Origin: Notospermus geniculatus
Lineage: Eukaryota; Nemertea; Pilidiophora; Heteronemertea; Lineidae
DNA length: 64,000 bases
Assembly (NCBI GenBank): GCA_002633025.1
Contig: NMRB01000648.1
Span: 225,499-289,498 of the forward strand
Direction: 5' to 3'
In this document: positions 54,715-64,000 of the stretch, in pieces
How positions within the stretch are numbered: the stretch's first letter is position 1
Layout of the letters: every line of letters begins with the position of its first letter
Position numbers and translations under genes: made by a program
The notes under the pieces: generated by a model
What the model saw: the letters and a program-made list of their open reading frames with translations, nothing else
Database searches by the model: none
Told to the model about the DNA's origin: nothing

Positions 54715-55783
54715 AAAGGGGCTGTATACTTAAGGTTGAATTGTCCCAAATAAATTTTTGATTATTTATAATAAAGTGACAAAACCCATTTTCACAGGGT
54801 GATTAGTTAAGAGGTTAAACTAGATTATAAGAATGAAAAATTGGCGAATTTCCTGTTATTTCAACTGAAACAAAAGACCTTTGCAAAATGTCATTAAAGT
54901 AGTAGAAATACACAAGTCCTTAAAATGCCGTTTACAACACATGTTAAATACATTGTATACTTTGTATTTATAAGGTTACATTTGTTTATATCCTTTGCCT
55001 TTCATGAAAATAATGACAAATAACACCAATATCCTCTCAACTTTGGCAATTTGTTCAACTCTAGCAGTGGGGGCATCACAGAACAGCCTTATGGCTTGTT
55101 AAGAACAGGCAGTCAGGCGTGATGCATACTACAGTCGAAGTCAACCTTACTTCAACAAGGGCAGAATGTCAGGCCTGTGCAACAGACACCATATAAACAC
55201 AATGATTGAACCACAAACAACAGTATTCACCAGTTGACTGAGCACAACCTTGGATTTGCCTCATGGAAAGTAAACCAAGTTACCCTAACATCATTAGGTA
55301 ACTGCGACATGGATTATTTTCCACTGACTTGTGTAGGTTTTCAAATTTGGTATGTTGCCCTTGTTGAGTGTGCTTAACAAGCCATAGCCATGAAAGGCTG
55401 TTTAGGATGCCCCCACTGCTAGAGTTGAACATGTTGAACAAATTGCCAAAGTTGACAGGATATTGGTGTTATTTGTCATTATTTTCATGAAAGGCAAATG
55501 ATATAAACAAATGTAACCTTATAAATACAAAGTACCGGTATACAATGTATTTAACATGTGTTGTAAACGGCATTTTAAGGACTTGTGTATTTCTACTACT
55601 TAAATGACATTTTGCAAAGGTCTTTTGTTTCAGTTGAAATAATGGGAAATTCGCCAATTTTTCATTCTTATAATCTAGTTTAACCTCTTAACTAATCACC
55701 CTGTGAAAATGGGTTTTGTCACTTTATTACAAATAATCAAAAATTTATTTGGGACAATTCAACCTTAAGTATACAGCCCCTTT
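54715..55783. repeat. 1.07-kb inverted repeat with arms of about 390 bp
   Basis: The left arm starts AAAGGGGCTGTATACTTAAG and the right arm ends with its reverse complement. Pairing continues through TTTTCACAGGGTGATTAG, AAATGCCGTTTACAACACAT and TCTAGCAGTGGGGGCATC to about 55108 and 55371, with roughly 95% identity by eye. The loop of about 260 bp is not repeated. Arms contain no reading frame of note. Foldback or long-TIR element. Confidence 0.9.
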
Positions 55784-56330
55784 GAAAACCGCGCCTGGCG
55801 CGGTTGGGAATGAAAGGGTTAATAATATATGCTAATGCTTATGGTTATTTATAGAACTTGCTAGAACATTATTGCTGGTGCAGGTTTCAATGTCTAAATA
55901 GAACAGAAAATTGCAGCAAGAAATTGCCGCAATATGTTGACCATGTAAAAGCACTCTGTACCTTAATAACCAATCTCAAAGCTAATATTTCCAAACAAGC
56001 TGATCATAGTCATCATCACGTAGATATATGATACCAGTGATTTCTGGGCGACACAAACGACGTGAAGTCATTGCGACAAGAATGGAGATGATTATGGGGG
56101 TGTTTTGTCACGGCGGTGTGGACATGGACGTGTAAGCCAGAACGATTGACCATATTCATGCGAATTATATACGGCAGGATCAATGGCTAATGAGGTGGCT
56201 TGGAGATATGAGGTGATTATTTGGTGCGTGAAGCTGGAAGCGATATCATCCTACTGTCTTTGATTGAGGTGTTGCATGAACGGTCTGGGGTCCTACTCTA
56301 ACTAATGGGCAATCTATACGTGTACTTCTA

Positions 56331-56404
56331 CAGGGTGGCCCAGAAAAAAGTGTCCTTCGAACAGGTAAACAAAAGAACCCCCACAATTTTTCTGGGCCAC
56401 CCTG
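56331..56404. mobile_element. 74-bp hairpin MITE at a TA site
   Basis: CAGGGTGGCCCAGAAAAA and its near-perfect inverse are flanked by TA. This is a relative of 3965-4052. A GGATCCAGGATT and GGGGATCCTCCCCAG repeat fragment follows at 56420-56530. Confidence 0.8.
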
Positions 56405-57091
56405 TAGTGCTGGTGCTTTGCAGGGCCGGATCCAGGATTGACGGAAAGGGGGCGTAGCTCGAAGGAGGCGGCGAGCACCGAAAGCGCGAAGCCCAAACAG
56501 GGTCTGGGGGATCCTCCCCAGAAAAATTTGACAATTTAAGTGCTTTAGATGCATTTTCCTGGCAGCTGAGAGCAAAATACTCGAATTTTTATCTGGTCAA
56601 ATATTTTCTTCCTAAAAAATCAAACGACGGGCAATGTCTAAAATATCTGCCTGTATTGGAAGATCATATGAAGGCTTACCCAATCAAGTGATCAAATCAA
56701 CCGTGACTAAACCCAGACAACAGGCTATTCCAGAATGGTCCAGTTCTGGTGCTTGACTTCTGGCTTGGCTGATCCTTAGTGACTGCGAATTATTTTCCAT
56801 TCATGTTGTATATTGTATTCCTGCATCTTCATTTTTTCCATCTATCCAAAATCAGAGATAAATAAAATTTTAAGTTGACTTGCATTATAATGTATCGTGA
56901 AATCTGCCGATAAGAATTTGGCTAAAAAAAGGAATGGCAAAATGGGAAATTTGGTGAGATGGGAATGAACCAAGGATAATTCATATGTTGCACATCTGTC
57001 GTATGCAGATACCATGTAAATAAAGTATTTTGTGACCAAAAAACCCCACGCTCCCAGCATGACATTTACAAAAAGGAGAGGCAAGGCTACT

Positions 57092-57119
57092 CTTCATCAT
57101 CATCATCATCATCATCATC
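57092..57119. repeat. (TCA)n microsatellite
   Basis: About nine uninterrupted TCA/ATC trinucleotides. Confidence 0.9.
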
Positions 57120-57275
57120 GTCCCTATTGTTGAAAAAATTAGCGGTTTGAGTATTTTAAGGGCCAACACTGATGCATTAATGCAAAATAAGATATCTATT
57201 TTTTATTAATGGCAATTTATACTTCTTGTTACAGGGCATGAAATAGTAACAGGTTTCTAAGGTGAAAGACATAGC

Positions 57276-57366
57276 TTCCTACCAGACTCGAACCCACGGA
57301 CCCTCGCATAAGGCATCAATCGCCAGCACTCAGTGGCAACACACCTTAACCACTAGGCCAAATCCC
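57276..57366 (-). repeat. tRNA-like SINE head or tRNA pseudogene
   Basis: On the minus strand, TGGCCTAGTGGTTAAGG fits the polymerase III A box and GTGGGTTCGAGTCTGG fits the B box, about 55 bp apart with serine/leucine-like spacing. The acceptor stem does not close cleanly, so a SINE head or decayed tRNA is more likely than a functional tRNA. The body on the low-coordinate side is not recognised. Confidence 0.6.
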
Positions 57367-58123
57367 CATCTTCAAAAAAGATGGTTCAATGACCCATGTT
57401 AAACAAGGCGTCCCCAAGCACCCTGTGAGTAATCCAATGCAAGGGGTCACATATAAAGGAGATACAATTACAATCTTGTTACAGGGAGTTGAAAAGGGGG
57501 GGTTAACCCGAGGTGCCTCATCTCGTCTCCTAAGTGTCGGAAGAAATTCATTACACCATCTCACCCCATACACAGGCCAAATTGAAACCTCAGCTCATCT
57601 GCCTGCCCAGGATGATACGCCTTGACAACATGAGATTAATTTAATTTGTCGGTGAATCTGTCCAGCGAGATTGAAGAGAATGTACCCCAACCAATTGCTG
57701 AATGGCTGTGGTTCTTGTGCTTGGTGCAGCCTAAGATTGACATGGCCCGGGAGTGCATATGAGGGTCATTAACACCATACAGACACTGTGGATATGGTAT
57801 AAAATAAATGGAGTGGTGTGTCAGCCTTGGCTTGGATTTACCACAAGAGCACTGGATTTCTGAATTTTCTGGTGCATGAGAATTGCCCTGGACCTGAGGA
57901 AGTACATGCAATATTATATCACATCCCCTCAGGAGTTAGGAGGCTGCAGGGCTGCTTTTCACCCCTTGGTGGGCTCATGTAGCCTAGTGTTGTACATGTG
58001 GACCCTGGGACCCAAGCAGCTATCTATTAGGCTCGTATCAGTGCCGTCACTTCATCACAGGTGGCGCTAGCAACTGGCAACCTAGGGATTTTTGCTCAAA
58101 TGCTGATGTTTAGTGTACATGTA

Positions 58124-58252
58124 TTTTACCATATTTATTGGCCTACAAAACACACTGGAATATAAGCCGCACGCCCGGGAAGCCCTTACCAGATCCATAA
58201 ATAAAGCGCACTGGGTAAGGCGCATCCCAAATCATGCACATTTTATGGTAAA
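58124..58252. mobile_element. 129-bp MITE, TTTTACCATATTTATTGG ends
   Basis: TTTTACCATATTTAT at the left and ACATTTTATGGTAAA at the right are imperfect inverts. The interior GAATATAAGCCGCAC and AAGCGCACTGGG has the repeated look of the widespread TACCGTATTTACTCG-type MITEs. Confidence 0.6.
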
Positions 58253-58964
58253 GATCTTTAGTGAAGTTCCTGGCCCTGTATGGGGCGTTCTGTACTGGCA
58301 CAAGGACAAGCCCCAACAGCCAATACGCAGTGGATCAGGCTGACACATGGTGTCTCAAATTTATCGTCTGAACATCTTACTGAGCAGAGCAGACTGTTCT
58401 GCCTTGAGTGTGGTTTTCATGTGTTTATATAGGTACATGTACTTGCAAAATGTCAGAATTACTGGTGGGTGTAATTAGCACATCAAAATGCCTATGAGGA
58501 GGCTGCCTGAGAAGGGTCCCTTTAAAAGTCGAAGAATACTCCTTCTCTAGAAAGTATGGCTACCTCTCAGAATTATTGGTGGCCCTTGAATCAACATCAG
58601 TCCTGTGAATGAGGATATTGCCTTCAATCCCTCTTTTCCATTTTCCCGTTTATGATGAAACACATTAGGAAAGACTTGGTAACGGTAAGGCCAAAGGGGT
58701 TAAATTGGCTGAACTGCCAGCAGTTGCTATTAGAGTCTGGACACATCTGGCGGACTATAACGTATCAATCGAAGTAGATAATTGGTGCAGTCAAGGAGAT
58801 CACTGTCACATTTTGTAGTCTTTCTCCCAGATTATGAAAGATACTCCCACCTGGTTCCCTCGGTGTACATCCATGGGTGAGAGATCCAGTGAGTGTTTAT
58901 TATGGTCCCCTTTGGACTAGTGTGTTACTTTCTTGAGTGGAAATGGTGAGATTGGGTTGAAAGG

Positions 58965-59258
58965 TACACTCCTCTCGCAGTGTTTTGTTTCGCTCCATAC
59001 TTACGCTTCACAAACCACTGCTTCGAATGGCCGGTATTCTGCCGATTTACCGCCAGATGGCACAACTACTGTCCAACCAATCAGTGCCCGCCATCAGGCT
59101 GCAACTGAGCAAAATCCTAAAACACTTTCTCCAGCGCGGCAGCGGGAACAGTAGTGGTGCCATCTGGCGGTAAATTGGCAGAATATCGGCTATTCGAAGC
59201 AGTCGTGGTTTGTGAAGCGTAGGTACGGAGCGAAACAAAACACTGCGAGAGGAGTGTA
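58965..59258. mobile_element. 294-bp foldback with 9-bp target duplication
   Basis: Arms of about 105 bp start TACACTCCTCTCGCAGTGTT and end with the reverse complement. GTTGAAAGG flanks both sides (58956-58964 and 59259-59267). The interior has CCGCCAGATGGCACAACTAC on both arms. Long inverted ends plus a 9-bp duplication suggest a Mutator- or Merlin-type MITE. Confidence 0.9.
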
Positions 59259-59635
59259 GTTGAAAGGAGTTGAACAGTTGGAACTGAATTTGGTGTCATT
59301 AATAGCTGGCCCAAAGTCCTAAAGCAGGGCTCACACGAGGGCGGTTCAGCACGGTTTTGAACAATGCTGAATCTCAATGACACCGCCTAGACACTGTGAG
59401 GGTGTTAAGCATTCACCACCATGGACCAACACCTTGTTTTTGGAACCGCAGGATTTTCAAAATGTTTGAAACTTTCACGGTGGTTCTCAAAATCAGGAAT
59501 CACCGAGTTGCTGCCGAGTTGATCCTTGTTGTCACCTTTCACAACCCTTCAGAATCGCTGAAAATGGCTACCGTGTTAATGTTACCAGGCATTTTTTAAC
59601 AGCAACTCCACTCCTTATCATTGTCAACAAATGTG

Positions 59636-59827
59636 ACGAGGTGGTCTAGGAAAACCCATCAGATGTCGCGTTTGAGGAAAATGTTAATGACCTTGGTGAA
59701 CCTGCACATTTCAATACTGAAATGTACTACGTAACAGGTAAACAGTTGCAGACCAATGCACAGGCAATCTGACAGCCCTTGTTGATCATTCAGCAACATC
59801 GGACGGGTTGTCCTAGACCCCCACACA
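59636..59827 (-). mobile_element. MITE, TGTGTGGCGGTCTAGG family, copy 2
   Basis: It is the reverse complement of 32883-33070 over GTCTAGGAAAACCC, GCAATCTGACAGCCCTTGTT and CTACGTAACAGGTAAACAGT. It has diverged at the extreme ends. Confidence 0.75.
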
Positions 59828-60663
59828 AATATCAGCATAATATCTCAATGTCTTTATTGGAACTTCGTAATTGTTGGTCTTCCTCTTGATGTGATGTTAT
59901 GAAGTTATTATTATGTTGACTTCCAATAGATGAGATTGCAGACTAGCAAAGTTTACAAGAAACCTTGTTTAGCCAATTATAAATGATATTCATCAGCCAG
60001 CTGTTTTCTCCAGTAAAGGCTATAATAGCAAGGTTAAGATCCCGCTCCGACTCCGAGGTGCTAACCACGAGCAATTTTCGTGGTGAGAAATCAAACCGGT
60101 GTGATTTTCAGCAACTTGTGGCAACTCGTGGTCACCACAGAATTTCCGTGGTGAGTGGTCATTGCCGGCCACAGCACACTTGGCCATTTTCGTGGCGACC
60201 ACGAAAATTGCCTACATGAGCAACAAAGTCGTGACGTGTGCTGCAGGCTTTAGATGCCAACTCACAGCATTTTCTAGTGCCAACAAATGCCAGTGTTGGC
60301 ATTGAGTGCGCTCCAAGGAAAGTGCCGATTTCGGAGCCGTATTCTGTGGGTAGAGTTTAAGTACTATTGGCTTGTCAATTTCGGGACGATTTATGACAAT
60401 CGATAGGCAATGTTCTGGCACTTATTTAAAGCGAATGAATATATCATGAAAGCAATTGATCCGGGATGAGAATTATATTGTCATTTCTTCTTGATTGAAG
60501 GAAGACTTTGGCAGTAATTGAGTTGAACGGAACAATTAGCATGTTAAATTACGCCATTTGAATATTGCAAATCTGGTGGAAGAAACTCCATTAGTTTGAT
60601 GTGTTGTTTTGTTGCCTCCCGCTGTCTTTCACCTTGGCAGCTACAGGACACCGAAAAAAAGTC

Positions 60664-60798
60664 CAGGGGCCATATTTATGAAGCCTTCGCAACTTTGCGT
60701 TCACGCAAATCTATTGTTTGGCTGCACATGCCCTATTGTTCACTGACTGCCTTTTGCGTGAACGCAAAGTTGCGAAGGCTTCATAAATGTGGCCCCAG
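60664..60798. mobile_element. 135-bp hairpin MITE, CAGGGGCCATATTTATGAAG ends
   Basis: CAGGGGCCATATTTATGAAG and CTTCGCAACTTTGCGTTCAC are mirrored at the right with near identity, flanked by GTC on both sides. The ends resemble the GGGTCCATATTCATAAA elements at 14282-15121, suggesting one superfamily. Confidence 0.85.
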
Positions 60799-62359
60799 GT
60801 CTTGATTCAGTATCAAGTTCAGCTCTTGGTGGTCCCTGTCCATCTATTTTCTCACAAAAATGAAGATAATTAATATTTTCTGCAGAAATTAGGAATCGCT
60901 CCAATTGTTGTCTGTTCATCCCAAGTCATTACAAGGAAAAGGTAGGGCCCATGGATTTGTGCTTTCAAGGCCATGAATTCAATTCTCTGTCAATCTCCCC
61001 TTCCTCTCAACGAGTCCTGAAGGACAGAGCGCTACTGGCTATTCTCTTGTGTAGGCAAGGGTAAACTGAACATGATCCATCGTCCTGTGCGATGCCTGTT
61101 CGTCTTCGCATGCGTTTTTCAAACAGTCGCACAGAAAAACACTGTACACCCAATGCATTTTCGTGTCTGGATCAGCAGGCCTACTCAGTGCTTCTACTCA
61201 TCGAAACACGTTGGAGTGATGAGGCACACCAGCGTCACCTTCAAAAACCTGTGTGTTGACCAATGTGTCAGCTGAAAAATTGAAAATTTTTCAGTCTTTT
61301 GGACGCATTGCGTCAAACACAGCGGATCGGTCTGTAACAATCCAAAGGAAAAGCCATTGCCCCACTGTGTGCGTTGACGGATGCTGCAACGCACAGGGTG
61401 TCGGATACAACATTCGCATTGGAATTGCGTTTTGTATATCCCTAGCCTTAGTTTGATGTTTTTCCAACAAGACATTGACAAGTAATGTAAAAATTACCAG
61501 GAAAAGTGAAAAGACAGACTTGCTCAGCTCGAGAGTGCCATGCAAGATGAATTTTGGTCGGCTCAGCTTGATCCTGCAGCCAAGTGAGTTATTGGTCTGT
61601 GTCTTACTGTTGCCAATAAACAACATGTCTCTAAGAGACAGGTAGTCCATTCGCGAAAACATATACTTTCACGGATGTGGCGAGATGGCCATTAGTCTTA
61701 GAGATAATAAAATCAATCTGGAAATGGATCTACTATGTCTTGTTAGTGAGACGAACACTTGGCATTAATTTCTGGTTAAATGTTTCAGGGAAGTGCCGTA
61801 AGGAGGGAAGTCTTGGGGAGAAATACTGATAGGAAAAGATCAAACATGTTCTAAAGATGTTCTTGAATACATATGATTTCATTACTAACCATAGATACAC
61901 TTGAAGCTTCTTGGAAGAGAACCCTTTATCAAGGGTTACTATGGTAATTCGGTGCTTTACCACGAATATGCTTTGTCATCACACTACTGATGACATGTTG
62001 TTGCAACAGCAATCCTGCTCAGTACAAGAGGAACCGCAGGTTCAGACATTGGTTCATGTGCTTGGCTGATAAGCCAATGGTGTGAGGCTACCATCTGGGG
62101 ATTATGACTGAACGCCTCTAAGTCAGAATCCTGCCTGTTCGTCTGTCTCTGTCTCATAGTTTGCAAAAGAACTTTAAGTATTTTTATGCGACAGTCTGGA
62201 GGATATGCCTTTGAAGTTTGCAACTGGTCAATCCCTACGCCTGTGTTGGCCCAGGTAAAATGTCCTGATGTTCTACAGTTGAGCCATGTGCCTGATTGGA
62301 AGGTGGGGTCTTGATCAATGTATTAGATTTTTCCATCTGGGCCAAACCCATTGCATTAT

Positions 62360-62523
62360 AGGAGCAGTCAGCTGCGCTTTTTGCCAAAAGATGGCAGCAA
62401 AGTTCTAGCGGACCAATACACAGGAAAATCCATGTAATTGGTGCTCGATCACGAATGAATGGTCTGCTGTATGCATTGAATTGGGCCGTAGTGACACCTA
62501 TTGGTCAACTCACTGACATGCCT
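62360..62523 (-). repeat. Dispersed repeat, TTTGCTGCCATCTTTTGGC family, copy 2
   Basis: It is the reverse complement of 4920-5090 over CCAAAAGATGGCAGCAAAGT, TAGCGGACCAATAC and GGGCCGTAGTGACACCTATT. Confidence 0.65.
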
Positions 62524-63424
62524 GGTAAAATCATGAAGCGAGGTTGTTGGCATCGTTAGTTGCTGATGAACTATGTACTGACTGATTCCTCAACGGCCGC
62601 TGGTCTGCCGTGGCTGTCTCTACTTTAAAAAAATGATGTATCGCAATTTTGCAAACGTACCTCCTCAGCCGTATCGCACTTTCTAGGTTTCTCTGTCACA
62701 AATTGCGATGTGATACCGCTTATTTTGAGCCTTGAAAATGTTGCTCAATCGTTGCGAATGTACACAACCTTGATGAGGTTGGCAGCCGGGACATTGGCTA
62801 AATCAGTAATATCGCTTCATCTACCAGCGCGTAATGATGTTCATCTGTCTCATTGAAGGAATGTAGCTCATGATGAGGAGCATTTCTTTTGTGAGATGGA
62901 GATGTCATCAGTGAGTGTATGAAAGTTATGCTTGTGACAGTTGATTGGAGGTGAGGTGTTTGGCTTCCTAACCACATTCTAGAGTCGCTCTCATTCTTGT
63001 GCTGCATATTGATGTTCTGCCATGTGGAGTTGCCCTGATTGTGCCCAACAAGTTTTTACCTGGAGAAGTAGCTGTCGGCGAATTTTGGGATCGCGTTTGG
63101 CTGAGAACGTGGTCGAGTGTGGAAATGAATTTTAAATTGGTTGTTTTGAGTTGACGTTAAGTTGATGTGCTTGCCACTTGTCATTTCTGACATCCAGCGG
63201 CCAACGAAGTGAAGGCAGGAGTCACATATAGGTCAATATCCTGTGATGTCCTCTACCTACTGCCCTAGAAATTTGTTCTTAAGCCTCTTTCACCCCAGGC
63301 CTACGTAGAGTTGCGTAGTGCGGCGTCCCGACTATGCTGAGCTTACGTTGGCCTACGTGGCAATACGCCAAGGGACGCAAAGGGGTACGCAAGATGGACG
63401 AAAAAAATTAAACATGTTTGATTT

Positions 63425-63570
63425 TTTGGTGCATAACCCAACAATCATTGAAGTCCTGCGACTTGGGAATGACTTGACCCAGATTGCTCATAACTGACAT
63501 GTACCCTCTCTCTGTCATTACACTGTTATGTCCAAACGGGTGAGCACATGGTCCATGGACCATTTCATTT
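63425..63570 (+). mobile_element. ATGGTCCATGGACCAT repeat, truncated copy h
   Basis: One unit (GGGAATGACTTGACCCAGAT, CATTACACTGTTATGTCC) is followed by GGTGAGCAC, the perfect palindrome at 63548-63563 and TTCATTT. It is nearly the same as the right half of copy f. Confidence 0.8.
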
Positions 63571-64000
63571 CAAAAAAAGTGTATCAATTGCTGTGATTTT
63601 CACCCAAAATGGCTGTACCCTTTGAAATACCATTCATGCCCTGATTGGCCTGAAAGCGACTGGGATCACCCATGCCATCACATGTCATCGTTTTGATGTT
63701 CCATTACAAATCCAATAATCACTCCCTTGAGTAGCGATGACCTACGTCAGTATCAAATTCTACATCCAGCCGTTCCTTCTTAGATATCCTAATATGTCAT
63801 CTTGGTTCAAATATCATCAAGGCGTAGGATGTTCAAGACGTCCAAAATTAGATTAATGATACATAAGATGTCCAATTTACTAAAATGTGGTTCTTCTTAA
63901 ATTTGATTTGGCAATGTCCTCTGGCACTAGACAGGAGTCAGTGTTAAGACATATTCGAGACCAAGACAATAGACATGTACCGAATTTTAGCGTTTTGTTC

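Larger units (their letters stand above)
52830..64000. other. Non-coding spans at the right side
   Basis: 52212-52615, 52830-53471, 53811-54714, 55784-56330, 56531-57091, 57367-58123, 58253-58955, 59268-59635, 59828-60663, 60799-62359, 62524-63424 and 63571-64000 show no gene. Minor structures are the palindrome CTGAAAAATTGAAAATTTTT near 61272 and AACCACGA/TCGTGG inverted words at 60060-60210. No later FUT8 exon was found here. Confidence 0.55.

Noticed and set aside
57276-57366. Functional tRNA gene
   Set aside because: The acceptor stem and the overall fold do not close, so it was recorded as a tRNA-like SINE head.

Overview
This is animal (metazoan) nuclear DNA at about 40% GC, dominated by introns and intergenic sequence. 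The evidence is spliced coding exons with GT/AG boundaries, very dense non-autonomous DNA transposons (MITEs, foldbacks), tandem-repeat-bearing repeats, and two assembly gaps (15855-16548 and 31014-31403). The repeat style and the many copies of the octamer TACATGTA suggest a marine invertebrate, perhaps a deuterostome such as a lancelet, hemichordate or echinoderm. I cannot fix the species.

Two genes are supported, both on the + strand. (1) The first two coding exons of alpha-1,6-fucosyltransferase (FUT8, Golgi core fucosylation) lie at 24472-24684 and 40818-40966. They are separated by a 16.1 kb intron with matching phase and encode the cytoplasmic tail, signal anchor and coiled-coil stem. 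The catalytic exons are not seen here and should lie to the right. (2) A complete two-exon gene for a 419-residue Myb/SANT-like (MSANTD3/FSBP-type) DNA-binding protein lies at 48263-48837 and 50248-50932. If FUT8 continues beyond the window, this gene is nested in the second FUT8 coding intron on the same strand.

Layout: 1-24.4 kb is upstream or 5'-flanking sequence (possibly FUT8 5' UTR introns) packed with MITEs. 24.7-40.8 kb is FUT8 intron 1. 41-48 kb holds MITEs inside MITEs and a 1.46 kb element made of CTACTG palindromes. 48.2-51.7 kb is the Myb/SANT gene, whose intron contains a 145-bp-period tandem array. 51.7-64 kb is again repeats, including an inverted repeat with arms of about 390 bp and a tRNA-like SINE head.

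The most unusual structure is a repeat family whose right end carries the 16-bp palindrome ATGGTCCATGGACCAT, with eight copies all in the same orientation. Longer copies contain tandem units of about 145 bp, several bearing a CTCF-like core such as CCACCAGGTGGC. Nine short elements have apparent 3-bp TAA/TTA target duplications, as expected of PIF/Harbinger MITEs, a superfamily that itself uses Myb-like partner proteins. No transposase or reverse transcriptase reading frame was recognised.
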